Below, one piece after another: positions 44,778 through 52,182 of a stretch of DNA of 64,000 nucleotides. Numbering within the stretch: the stretch's first letter is position 1; every line of letters starts with the position of its first letter. Source of the DNA: CAZWDL01 sp964632995 (GTDB lineage Bacteria > Bacteroidota > Bacteroidia > Chitinophagales > Saprospiraceae). The stretch lies in assembly GCA_964632995.1 (NCBI GenBank), contig CAZWDL010000014.1:20186-84185 (forward strand), given 5' to 3'. The notes under the pieces were generated by a model that had not been told where the DNA came from, searched no databases, and saw nothing but the letters and a program-made list of their open reading frames with translations. The position numbers and the translations under genes were made by a program.

Positions 44778-45577
44778 AAAAGATTGAGTTTTTCCGCCAG
44801 ATACCGCTGCTTCTCTTTTCCCGAAGCTCGCTGTAGCGAAGAGATCAGCCAGCCGGCATTGGGGGCTTGTCGTGGAAAGTAATCTACGGTGAAGATCCAG
44901 CCCTCTAACTGAAGGAAATGGTAGGTAATGCGGTGATTGGATTGATATTTCAGGGTGCCCTTCAGCACGCCGTTCTTAAATGCCAGGAAATCCATTCCCT
45001 GATTCCAGGGGTCAAAAATATTTTGCAAATTCTCCTTGTCTTCAAAAGCCCGGTCCAGCTCCATAAAATTGGTGACGTGGCTCATGGGGTGTAGGTAGAA
45101 GCCGGCATTTTTGGCTTGGGGGATATCTTCGCAATAGACACCGTCCAGAAACTCCAGAACGGAGATGATGACCCATTTGGAGCCGCCGTTTTGGGCCAAC
45201 TGGTTTTGAAGAATCAGGGTTATCAATTTGGAAGTGCCCCGATAGGAAAAAGAACATTCCAGCTCTGCATACCAGAGGGGATCATAAAAATCCAGTATTT
45301 TCTCTCCGGATCGGCTTCCCATTTGATCGACAAACTCTTCGATTAAGGCATAGTCCCAGTCTTCAATATGCTGATCGAAGAGCGTATGGAGGTTTTCCCG
45401 ATGCGTCAGTCCGGCGTCGTACTGGCGCGCCAGCGTTTGGGGAGCGTGGTTGAACCGGTCGATGAATTCGTCAATTTGCTTGACTTTGAAAGCAAAATCA
45501 CTTTCCAGGTCTCCCTTGATCGACTGGGCCGTTACCGATCCACTGAGGAGTAATAAAAAAAGGACTACCTGGGGCAT
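44774..45577 (-). CDS. Secreted protein of unknown function in the PorP operon
   Basis: A 267-residue protein with a signal peptide (about 1-17, ending VTAQ). The body is mixed alpha/beta and rich in Phe, Tyr and Asp, e.g. QIDEFIDRFNHAPQTLARQY, GSRSGEKILDFYDPLWYAEL and ITLILQNQLAQNGGSKWVII. I do not recognise the family and see no catalytic motif. The length and the single domain suggest a small periplasmic or outer-membrane-associated accessory factor. It is squeezed between its neighbours: its end overlaps the next gene by 4 bases and its start is adjacent to the lipoprotein stop. Translational coupling is likely and it should work with PorP. Confidence 0.7.
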   Translation of the reverse strand: MPQVVLFLLLLSGSVTAQSIKGDLESDFAFKVKQIDEFIDRFNHAPQTLARQYDAGLTHRENLHTLFDQHIEDWDYALIEEFVDQMGSRSGEKILDFYDPLWYAELECSFSYRGTSKLITLILQNQLAQNGGSKWVIISVLEFLDGVYCEDIPQAKNAGFYLHPMSHVTNFMELDRAFEDKENLQNIFDPWNQGMDFLAFKNGVLKGTLKYQSNHRITYHFLQLEGWIFTVDYFPRQAPNAGWLISSLQRASGKEKQRYLAEKLNLL

Positions 45578-46645
45578 TTATCCAATAGTTTTTGTTTGTT
45601 CGACGCCAATATCTGAGAGAAAAATATCCCAGCGCGTACCGGTTTCACCCTCGGCGTTAATGACTTCGTAGGATTCCAGTACGATGGTTATCTTTTTTTC
45701 GGTGACATCTCCGTAAACCAGTTGGCCGTCCATAAATCCTTCGAACTGTTGTTCAACGTGTACGTACCCGTAGAACCTGCCGTCCGGAGCCTTTCGAAGG
45801 TCACTGATATACTGGATGTTTGTCCATTCAATTTCTACCCTGTCATAGCTAAGGGCCATCAGGCTATTTAAATACTTTCTAATCGGACGCGATCGTCCCT
45901 GATCACCCAAACTCGAGGTATAGACTCTTGCTTGTTCATTGACAAACAAGCGGCAGGCCAGGTCTATTGATTTGGTCCGGTTGACTTCAGTTTTGTCAAT
46001 GATACGTTTGAGGTAAATCTCAAGCGTACTCACTTTTTCCAGTACTTTTGCCCGGTATTGGACGCAGGAGATGCCAGGTAGGATCTCTTCGCCTATCTCT
46101 CCGGTACAAGGAGCAATGCCGGTAGGAGTAGCACCGTTTCCGTTCTCTACCAGACGCGCTGCTGCTCGATCACCGGATTGCTCTTCCTCGGCGATTTTTT
46201 CAGATGGTTCCGGTACTGGAATCGGCTTCTCTTTGGGGGGCTCCTGAACATCCACTATAGTTTTTTCTACATAGCCGATCAATCCGCGATGCATGACTTC
46301 GAGGTATCCTTCCACCGTGCCCAGCACTTTAATCTCGGTCTTTTCCGCCAATCTCAAATAAACGAGGGAAGTGGTTTTGTTCGGGAGGCCAATCCAGAAG
46401 TCGGCTTTTTCCAGCAGCACACCCGATCGTGGACCAGGCCCGGAAGGGGGCGTATTGGTTTTGGTAATCTGAAGCCTGTCTTTTTCCACTGTTGAGGCAA
46501 GCGATGGGGATGCAGTGTCCGGTTGTTCTTTCGTCTCGAGCACGGAACGCATATCCTCTGAACTACCTTCATTACATCCGGAAGAAATGGCAAGGGTCAA
46601 TAAAAGCAGGTAGAAACTGAGCTGGAGTGGGGTAATGTATTGCAT
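45578..46645 (-). CDS. Lipoprotein with SH3-type domain, first gene of the PorP operon
   Basis: A 355-residue lipoprotein from the ATG at 46645 (the ATG at 46669 is an alternative). The N-terminus ends with LLLLTLAISSGC, whose Cys would be lipidated. A bacterial SH3-type domain lies at about 75-135 (VLLEKADFWIGLP, IKVLGTVEGYLEVMHRGLIG). A Pro/Glu-rich linker follows, and a C-terminal domain (about 205-355) holds ETGTRWDIFLSDIGVE at its end. It starts the operon that ends with PorP. SH3 domains of this type bind peptidoglycan or peptides, so it may tie the complex to the cell wall; this is inference. The upstream 620 bases lack a clear promoter. Confidence 0.72.
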   Translation of the reverse strand: MQYITPLQLSFYLLLLTLAISSGCNEGSSEDMRSVLETKEQPDTASPSLASTVEKDRLQITKTNTPPSGPGPRSGVLLEKADFWIGLPNKTTSLVYLRLAEKTEIKVLGTVEGYLEVMHRGLIGYVEKTIVDVQEPPKEKPIPVPEPSEKIAEEEQSGDRAAARLVENGNGATPTGIAPCTGEIGEEILPGISCVQYRAKVLEKVSTLEIYLKRIIDKTEVNRTKSIDLACRLFVNEQARVYTSSLGDQGRSRPIRKYLNSLMALSYDRVEIEWTNIQYISDLRKAPDGRFYGYVHVEQQFEGFMDGQLVYGDVTEKKITIVLESYEVINAEGETGTRWDIFLSDIGVEQTKTIG

Positions 46646-46732
46646 GTTTGGAGGGATTAATATTTTCATTTGATCGTATAACAGTAAGCCGGACTTCGCA
46701 GTAAGCCCGTTCGCTTCTTTCCTTTTTCTCAT

Positions 46733-47085
46733 CGTTTTTGTGTTCAGCCCAATTTAAAAAAAATATATTTGTATTACCTTGATTTTTTAGGGTTACTTTT
46801 ATGAAAAGTACCTAACAGGTATTTGTCAGGACAAATCCTGAGTCTTTTAAAAAAAAGTAAATCGTCGTGAAATAAGTGCAAAATGTATGCCAATAGTGGG
46901 ACAGTAATCAGATACAAGGGTTTGGTTTTCTCCTTGAAGGTTGGAAATAGGTTGGAACGAAATAGCCAAATTCGCACAAATCGGAAAAGGCAGGAGTGGT
47001 TGAAGATCAGAAGTTTAGGGAAAGGAATTACACAGGTTGGAAAAGCCCGCAGTCGATTAAATGTTTTTCAAATACATAAACAACA
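46733..47085. other. Long AT-rich stretch without a gene
   Basis: Open frames here have no coding character. It separates the PorP operon from the toxin-antitoxin region and is visibly richer in A and T than the flanking genes. Confidence 0.4.
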
Positions 47086-47138
47086 AAGCCCCAAGCGATA
47101 AGCTTGAGGCTTCAGCGGTCCTGACGGGATTGCGACTT
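47086..47138 (-). other. tRNA-3'-end-like sequence plus terminator hairpin
   Basis: Read on the minus strand: AAGTCGCAATCCCGTCAGGA then CCGC, which matches the last T-arm and acceptor bases of a Bacteroidota tRNA-Asp-like gene, though the T-loop is altered. A hairpin AAGCCTCAAGCT / GCTTGGGGCTT follows at 47112-47086. No 5' half of a tRNA lies before it. It may be a relic left by site-specific insertion or recombination at a tRNA gene. Confidence 0.45.
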
Positions 47139-47265
47139 GTAATGTTAAGTCATTCAGGGTCAGATAAATACAACACTTTGAGAAATGTCGGTAGAAATAG
47201 GGTAGAAGGGAAATTTAGCATGAACTCGTTCCAAGTGGAGAATTGTTGATGGCAAAGCCAGCAAT

Positions 47266-47679
47266 CTATTTTCGGTTTTCAAAAATCACTTTAAACTCCT
47301 CCAATCTCATCACTTCTATTTTGGGAAAGTCAATACTTTTCAGCACATTGAAGTCTGTGTCATTAAAAACAAGGTAATGGCAATTATTGGCAAAAGCACA
47401 GTTTACAAACTTGTTGTCGTCGGGGTCTTTTTCAATCAGGCGCAGATGGAAGTAAATTTCAGTCTGATGGACATTAGGAAGCTCCAAAAGGGTTCGTACC
47501 ACGGATTTTGCTACTTTGGGATGCCAGTGTTCCCCTATCTTCTCTTCGTATTCATTTAGAATGTCATGTGTGATGTACAGCTGAAATTCTTGTTGGAGAA
47601 GGGCTTGATAAAGCCAATGGTGTTTTGATCTGCTGGATACGGAGACGAGCAAAACGTTTGTATCGAGAACGATTCTCAT
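47266..47679 (-). CDS. PIN-domain toxin (putative RNase)
   Basis: A 137-residue PIN-domain protein, the usual length for a PIN_3 toxin, expected to cut RNA with a metal ion. Acidic residues are in place: D6 in MRIVLDTNVLL, E44/E45 in NEYEEKIG, and D85/D86/D87 region in EKDPDDNKFVNCAFANNC, followed by YLVFNDTDF with the last acidic site. Its start overlaps the end of the upstream 70-residue gene by 4 bases, as in toxin-antitoxin operons with the antitoxin first. Base use is visibly AT-richer than in the housekeeping genes nearby, which fits recent arrival. Activity is inferred from the family. Confidence 0.88.
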   Translation of the reverse strand: MRIVLDTNVLLVSVSSRSKHHWLYQALLQQEFQLYITHDILNEYEEKIGEHWHPKVAKSVVRTLLELPNVHQTEIYFHLRLIEKDPDDNKFVNCAFANNCHYLVFNDTDFNVLKSIDFPKIEVMRLEEFKVIFENRK

Positions 47680-47888
47680 TGATCTTCAGCGTTCAGCCAT
47701 TTGTCCATATCTTCATCGGTGAGTCCTTTTTCCTCCCAGATCTGGTCCGCCATTTTAATGGAACGCTCGGCGAAGAACCTGGCAATCATCAGTTTTAATT
47801 CCTGAAGGTCTTCCTCGGATAGATCTGTTGCGAAAAGCTTAAGCAGTTCTAATTGAACGTTAGATAAAGGCAATTTCAGTTCGGTCAT
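47676..47888 (-). CDS. Antitoxin partner of the PIN toxin
   Basis: A 70-residue protein. It reads as two or three short helices (NVQLELLKLFATDLSEEDLQ, IARFFAERSIKMADQIWEEK) and an acidic end (DEDMDKWLNAEDQ). Such small acidic partners precede PIN_3 toxins widely in Bacteroidota and are taken to hold the toxin and bind their own promoter. It overlaps the toxin gene by 4 bases. No clear DNA-binding motif is visible, so its family is assigned mainly by position and size. Autoregulation would be expected by analogy; I see no operator that proves it. Confidence 0.75.
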   Translation of the reverse strand: MTELKLPLSNVQLELLKLFATDLSEEDLQELKLMIARFFAERSIKMADQIWEEKGLTDEDMDKWLNAEDQ

Positions 47889-47988
47889 AACGATACCTTC
47901 TGATTAGAAACACAGGTGAAGTTACGATAGTTTCAGGAATGGACTTATCTCCCAAATGTGAAATCCTTGCGAAGCACCTTTCGATATC

Positions 47989-48645
47989 TCACCGGTTGGC
48001 AAACCAAATCACATACTTTCGAAGAAGGCGATAATTAGAGGAATCCTTATCGACTGCTTCTAATTCACCTAAAAGAAAGTTTCCAGCGCCCCCATCTGTC
48101 CATTTAATTACGGCAAACACACCATAGGGATCTTCGTAATCATCAAGCGCTAAGACATCCAAGGTTTGTCCTTTATAGCGTCGTCCCTCTACAACCTTTG
48201 CTCGAAAAGGAAATTCCAAATGCTTTTCAAGGTACTCCAACCAACCAGTAAAAGATTGAGGTAATAGCAATTCGGTTGAAAAAGCCTCCCGTTCAACTGC
48301 CGAAAATGGATAGGGAGGGTCACCATATAATTCGTAATCATGGTAGCGGGCTTCCAGTTCATCCCGGATTTTGTCTACTTGCTCGGGCGTATCTTTGGGC
48401 TCAATGATTCTCACATTTTCAGATTCAATGGTGTATCGGAAGTAGTCATAGCCTCCATCCAGTGAATGGCGAATGTAGGCGTCAGGGAGATGGAGTAAGG
48501 TGAAACTATCCCATTCTACTTGAATCGTATTATACTTTGGATACTTTTCAATAACTCTACCCGACCAACCTCCCATTGGAGTTCCCGTTTCTTCATCTAG
48601 TTGACCTTCATTGACTTGTACTGTCTGACCGATGGCTATTGACAT
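47989..48645 (-). CDS. CcbP-like calcium-binding protein (tentative)
   Basis: A 218-residue soluble protein with no signal peptide. The N-terminal half (1-85) is beta-rich with a conserved GGWSGRVIEKYPKYNTIQVEW, which looks like a small barrel. The C-terminal half (about 110-218) contains WLEYLEKHLEFPFRAKVVEG and ALDDYEDPYGVFAVIKW, which match the cyanobacterial CcbP type (PF11535), where acidic residues bind calcium without EF hands. It stands alone on the minus strand among AT-rich accessory genes. The role in calcium buffering is known only for cyanobacteria, so the function here is a family-based guess. Confidence 0.6.
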   Translation of the reverse strand: MSIAIGQTVQVNEGQLDEETGTPMGGWSGRVIEKYPKYNTIQVEWDSFTLLHLPDAYIRHSLDGGYDYFRYTIESENVRIIEPKDTPEQVDKIRDELEARYHDYELYGDPPYPFSAVEREAFSTELLLPQSFTGWLEYLEKHLEFPFRAKVVEGRRYKGQTLDVLALDDYEDPYGVFAVIKWTDGGAGNFLLGELEAVDKDSSNYRLLRKYVIWFANR

Positions 48646-48741
48646 GAATGCTTTTTTGGTAAGCAGCGAAATTAGTGCTTTGTAAAGGCTTTGCTAATCC
48701 TGAAGCCAAAGGTCCTATTATTTCTAACGAGAATCCAGCTT

Positions 48742-48990
48742 TCAAATAAACCGCTTCCGCATCACTGCTCGTCCCGGCCCGGTCTTCAGGTATTTCTCAT
48801 ATTCAAAAGCCTTATATTTATCATTGAAGGCAATGTAGGTAACCAATTCCACTGGTCGGCGATCTTTCGTGGCCGGCACTGATCCGCGGTTATGCCAGTC
48901 TAATCTATCTACTAGATCTTTTGTACAGCCACTGTAGTAAGAGTTATCGGCACATTTTAGAATGTAGACGTAATAAAAGTCTCCCATCAT
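48742..48990 (-). CDS. GIY-YIG nuclease-fold protein (UPF0213/YhbQ-like)
   Basis: An 82-residue protein made only of a GIY-YIG domain. It opens YYVYILKCADNSYYSGCTKD (the GIY and YIG strands appear as VYI and YSG), followed by R29 and H33 (DRLDWHN). The helix with RPVELVTYI follows, then the conserved Glu in FEYEKYLK. Such stand-alone proteins are widespread and are thought to act on damaged DNA or as relics of nucleases; the activity is unproven. Two ATG codons lie side by side at the start. It lies near the gap-broken tRNA-Asp, in the AT-rich accessory stretch. Confidence 0.85.
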   Translation of the reverse strand: MMGDFYYVYILKCADNSYYSGCTKDLVDRLDWHNRGSVPATKDRRPVELVTYIAFNDKYKAFEYEKYLKTGPGRAVMRKRFI

Positions 48991-49207
48991 GAGTCCTAGA
49001 ACCTTGGGGTGTAAAATGAATTTTTATTGTTATGAATTTAGACTTTTTTCAATGAAGTAGCGGGGTTTAAAAGTGTTACTTCCTTTTTAGGGAGCTTTTT
49101 CAATAGAAGGGAACGGAAAATGGAGTTCTGGCGCGGTGATGCCCGTCTACACTCTAGCGAAGCGCTGAACTAAATTTAGGGAAAAGAAGAAGGAAGAGAA
49201 GTGTATA

Positions 49208-49249
49208 GAAAAAAGAGACCCGCCTGTGCGCTTTCAGCGCTTCGGCGGG
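49208..49249 (-). terminator. Terminator behind the tRNA-Asp gene
   Basis: On the minus strand: CCCGCC-GAA-GCGCT-GAA-AGCGC-ACA-GGCGGG, i.e. a double-stem hairpin, then TCTCTTTTTTC. It directly abuts the N run that interrupts the tRNA. Confidence 0.85.
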
Positions 49250-49259
49250 NNNNNNNNNN

Positions 49260-49289
49260 ATGTATTCTAACCAACTGAACTACCGGACC
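49260..49289 (-). tRNA. tRNA-Asp, 5' part only (rest hidden by a gap)
   Basis: On the minus strand it begins GGTCCGGTAGTTCAGTTGG and continues TTAGAATACAT up to the N run at 49250-49259. This gives the acceptor strand, the D arm and the start of the anticodon stem of the usual Bacteroidota tRNA-Asp; the anticodon itself is not visible. About 45 further bases are needed, so ten N cannot be the true gap length, unless the gene is really truncated. A promoter lies 80 bases upstream and a terminator follows the gap. Confidence 0.75.
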
Positions 49290-49368
49290 GTACTGTATTC
49301 GCCAGAATATACTGTTTTTCTACTTCGCAATTCTGACTTCTAAAGCGCCCTTTCTGTAAAGGCGAGTG

Positions 49369-49399
49369 CAAATATAGAATGCTTTTCCTTTTCAAGCAA
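49369..49399 (-). promoter_or_regulatory. Bacteroidota-type promoter of the tRNA gene
   Basis: On the minus strand, TTG (49399-49397), 20 bases, then TATATTTG (49376-49369). This is an exact match to the main sigma-factor form TTG-N19-21-TANNTTTG known for Bacteroidota. It points to the tRNA-Asp that starts at 49289. Confidence 0.8.
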
Positions 49400-49644
49400 T
49401 ATCTTTTCAAAAAAAATGAAAAAAAACTTGCTTAGGCGGGGTAACTAGTACCTTATTACTAATTTTGCAACACTTCGGAAAAACTAGTGTCCAAAGCATT
49501 TCTCCGACAGGCTCCTGGTGCGCCGGGCACTTTATGGTGAAGCAGGTTTGAACTTTGCCGCTGGAAGAAAGTTAACCTTAACATTGCATTGTCCCGTTCC
49601 TTTTGGAAAGCTGGGAGCGGGCTGGCATTAAAAGCAGCTAGGCT

Positions 49645-50637
49645 ATGGTCTTTTTAGATTTTGAGAGTGAGCTGGAAGCACTGTACGAGCAGATGGAGAA
49701 ACTCCAGCAGGTGGGCGAGGAAGGCGATATCGACGTCACCGAGATGATGAAAGTGCTGGAAAACAAGATCAGGAACAAGCGCAAAGAGTTATACAGCAAC
49801 CTCACCGGCTGGCAGAAAGTGCAGCTGTCGAGGCATCCCGAACGGCCTCACACTTTATATTACATCAATCACATGTGCCGCAAATTTATTGAGTTGCACG
49901 GCGACCGGTGTTTTAAGGATGACAAAGCGATCGTCGGGGGGCTGGGCTCGCTCGACGGGCAGACCGTGATCATTCTGGGGCAGCAGAAAGGGGTGAATAC
50001 CAAAATGCGGCAGTTCCGGAATTTCGGTATGCCCAATCCCGAAGGCTACCGCAAAGCGCTGCGTCTTATGAAAATGGCGGAGCGCTTCAACTTTCCCGTC
50101 GTGACACTTATTGATACGCCGGGCGCATTTCCGGGGCTGGAAGCCGAGGAACGCGGCCAGGCCGAAGCCATCGCCCGTAACCTCTTTGAAATGGCACAGC
50201 TACGTGTACCCATCATATCCGTTGTGATTGGCGAGGGCGCCTCAGGCGGAGCCATCGGCATCGGGCTGGGCGATCGCGTGTATATGTTGGAAAATACCTG
50301 GTACTCGGTGATCTCTCCGGAGTCCTGTTCTTCCATCCTCTGGCGCAGCTGGGACTACAAAGAGCAGGCGGCGGAAGCCCTCAAGCTGACGGCCAACCAT
50401 ATGCATGACTTCGGCATCATCGACGGCATTATCAAAGAGCCGAGCGGCGGCGCCCATTCCAATCCCGAAGAAATGGCCAAGGTCCTCAAACGCGAAATCA
50501 AAAAGGCCATCGCCGAAGTAATGGACATGACCCCGGAAGAAAGAATCGAAGCGCGCATCAATAAGTATGCCCAAATAGGCGATTACCGCATCGTCAATGA
50601 CAAGGTCGCAGAGGCGAAAGGCGGACAAGAAAAGTAA
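49645..50637 (+). CDS. accA: Acetyl-CoA carboxylase carboxyltransferase subunit alpha
   Basis: Alpha subunit of the carboxyltransferase that makes malonyl-CoA for fatty-acid synthesis, 330 residues, the usual length. It has the start FESELEALYEQMEKLQ and FGMPNPEGYRKALRLMK. The crotonase-like core is VTLIDTPGAFPGLEAEERGQ and ISVVIGEGASGGAIGIGLGD, whose Gly-Gly pair forms the oxyanion hole. ENTWYSVISPESCSSILWR follows. The beta subunit and biotin genes are not in this window. A -7-like box TAATTTTG lies at 49460-49467, without a properly placed TTG. Identification is secure. Confidence 0.97.
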   Translation: MVFLDFESELEALYEQMEKLQQVGEEGDIDVTEMMKVLENKIRNKRKELYSNLTGWQKVQLSRHPERPHTLYYINHMCRKFIELHGDRCFKDDKAIVGGLGSLDGQTVIILGQQKGVNTKMRQFRNFGMPNPEGYRKALRLMKMAERFNFPVVTLIDTPGAFPGLEAEERGQAEAIARNLFEMAQLRVPIISVVIGEGASGGAIGIGLGDRVYMLENTWYSVISPESCSSILWRSWDYKEQAAEALKLTANHMHDFGIIDGIIKEPSGGAHSNPEEMAKVLKREIKKAIAEVMDMTPEERIEARINKYAQIGDYRIVNDKVAEAKGGQEK

Positions 50638-50712
50638 TGCCGGTTAAGAGGGTATTAGTTGGCTTAGAAAAGCCCCCTCGTTCGGTTATTTCCTTCATCA
50701 AGATCATCATTC

Positions 50713-51264
50713 ATGGGATGGATCAAGAATATTCGGCTGCAGCTACATCATTACTTTTTACAGAAAAAGCTGAAGTCGCTGCGGCGAGAAACCAGAAGCG
50801 TTAACTGGGAGGACGCTAATACTATTGGCATCCTCTTCAACGCCACCGAACTGAATGACCGGCGAACCGTCCTTCGGTACAAGGAAAAGCTGAAAAATGA
50901 AGGCAAGCAGGTGAAACTGCTAGGCTATTTTAACAGCGAACAAAGCGATCCCAATTTCACATTTCGCCATTTCAATCGAAAGCAGATCGACTGGGCGCTT
51001 CGTCCTTCTTCACCGCAAATCGATGAATTTATGGGTTTCCAATTTGACCTGCTGCTCAATCTGGAATCCCGTACCAGGCTGCATTCCGAATATATCGCTG
51101 CCTTATCCAAGGCTCACCTTAAAGTAGGACCGGTGAGCCGGAATACGGAGTGTTATGATCTGATGATCGATGCCTCCGACCATATGAATATCGATTCCTT
51201 TATCAAGCAAATCGAAGCGCTATTGAAAAAAACGCAGAGCCGAAATGAGACAGCCAACATTTAG
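50713..51264 (+). CDS. DUF6913 family protein
   Basis: A 183-residue soluble protein of the DUF6913 family, known only from Bacteroidota. It starts with a basic helix (HHYFLQKKLKSLRRETRSVN). A Rossmann-like alpha/beta part follows (DANTIGILFNATELNDRRTV, KQVKLLGYFNSEQSDP), then FMGFQFDLLLNLESRTRLHS and the end DHMNIDSFIKQIEALLKK. It overlaps dapA by 20 bases, so its translation is tied to lysine/cell-wall precursor synthesis. The function is not known, and no catalytic site is evident. The order accA, DUF6913, dapA on one strand suggests a housekeeping operon. Confidence 0.8.
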   Translation: MGWIKNIRLQLHHYFLQKKLKSLRRETRSVNWEDANTIGILFNATELNDRRTVLRYKEKLKNEGKQVKLLGYFNSEQSDPNFTFRHFNRKQIDWALRPSSPQIDEFMGFQFDLLLNLESRTRLHSEYIAALSKAHLKVGPVSRNTECYDLMIDASDHMNIDSFIKQIEALLKKTQSRNETANI

Positions 51265-52153
51265 AGGAGCTGGCGTAGCCCTCGTCACGCCGTTCCGGGA
51301 GGACGGCGCTGTCGACTACGCCGCGCTGGAACGCATTATCGAATTAGTTATCGAAGAAGGGATCGACTTTATCGTGTCGCTTGGCACCACCGGCGAAGCG
51401 GTCACCCTTAGTGCTGAGGAATGCCGGGAGGTGTTTAATTTCACCATCCGGCAGGTCGATAAGCGGGTGCTGCTGGTTGGCGGACTTTTCGGCAGCAATT
51501 ACACCGAAAAACTGGTCGCAGGCATTAAAAGGTACGACCTGGAAGGCTTCGACGCTATCATGTCATCCAGTCCGGCTTACAGCAAACCACCGCAGGAGGG
51601 CATCTTCCGCCATTATATGGCCGTCGAGGAGGCTTCGCCCGTCCCGATCATCATCTATAATGTACCGGGCCGAACGGGCTCCAATGTAAGCGCTGAAACT
51701 GTCCTGCGACTGGCCGAAGCCAGCGATAAGTTTATTGCCGTCAAGGAAGCCTCCGGTGATCTCGTGCAGGCCATGCAGATCATAAAGAACCGCCCTGATG
51801 ACTTCCTGGTGCTCTCCGGCGAGGATCCTATTACCCTGCCGATGATCGCCGCCGGCGGCGACGGAGCCATCTCCGTTATTGCGAATGCTTATCCCCGGCA
51901 TTTTTCCGAAATGGTGCAGGCGGCTTTGGGAGGAGATTATACCACTGCCCAGCGACTCAATCTAGAGTTGCTCGATGTGCACCCCTGGCTCTATGAAGAG
52001 GGGAACCCCGTCGGGATAAAAGCGGCTATGGAAATCCTCGGTCATTGCAGGCGGCAGGTGCGGCTGCCCCTAGTGCCCCTTTCGGAAAAAAGCTACAAAC
52101 AGCTGAAAGCAGCCATGAATTTGGTTCCGGTATTTAGTGGTGCGGGTGCCTGA
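51245..52153 (+). CDS. dapA: 4-hydroxy-tetrahydrodipicolinate synthase
   Basis: It condenses pyruvate with aspartate semialdehyde, the first committed step to diaminopimelate and lysine. It has 302 residues, slightly over the usual 292. The Schiff-base Lys is K167 in FIAVKEASGDL, Tyr139 sits in IIIYNVPGRTGSN, and the GTTGE motif with its threonine pair is at 47-51. A TIM barrel is expected throughout. It overlaps the DUF6913 gene by 20 bases and is probably expressed with it. Other DapA-family aldolases exist, but the motif set and context fit the lysine-pathway enzyme. Confidence 0.93.
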   Translation: MRQPTFRGAGVALVTPFREDGAVDYAALERIIELVIEEGIDFIVSLGTTGEAVTLSAEECREVFNFTIRQVDKRVLLVGGLFGSNYTEKLVAGIKRYDLEGFDAIMSSSPAYSKPPQEGIFRHYMAVEEASPVPIIIYNVPGRTGSNVSAETVLRLAEASDKFIAVKEASGDLVQAMQIIKNRPDDFLVLSGEDPITLPMIAAGGDGAISVIANAYPRHFSEMVQAALGGDYTTAQRLNLELLDVHPWLYEEGNPVGIKAAMEILGHCRRQVRLPLVPLSEKSYKQLKAAMNLVPVFSGAGA

Positions 52154-52182
52154 GAGAAACGGAGGCACCAGTGCCTCCGGCA

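Noticed and set aside
46883..47101. Plus-strand frame of 72 codons, considered as an integrase fragment
   Set aside because: It is basic, but no recombinase motif (Arg-His-x-x-Arg, Tyr) can be seen in it.
49460..49467. TAATTTTG as the -7 box of the accA promoter
   Set aside because: No TTG lies 19 to 21 bases upstream; the nearest is 29 bases away.
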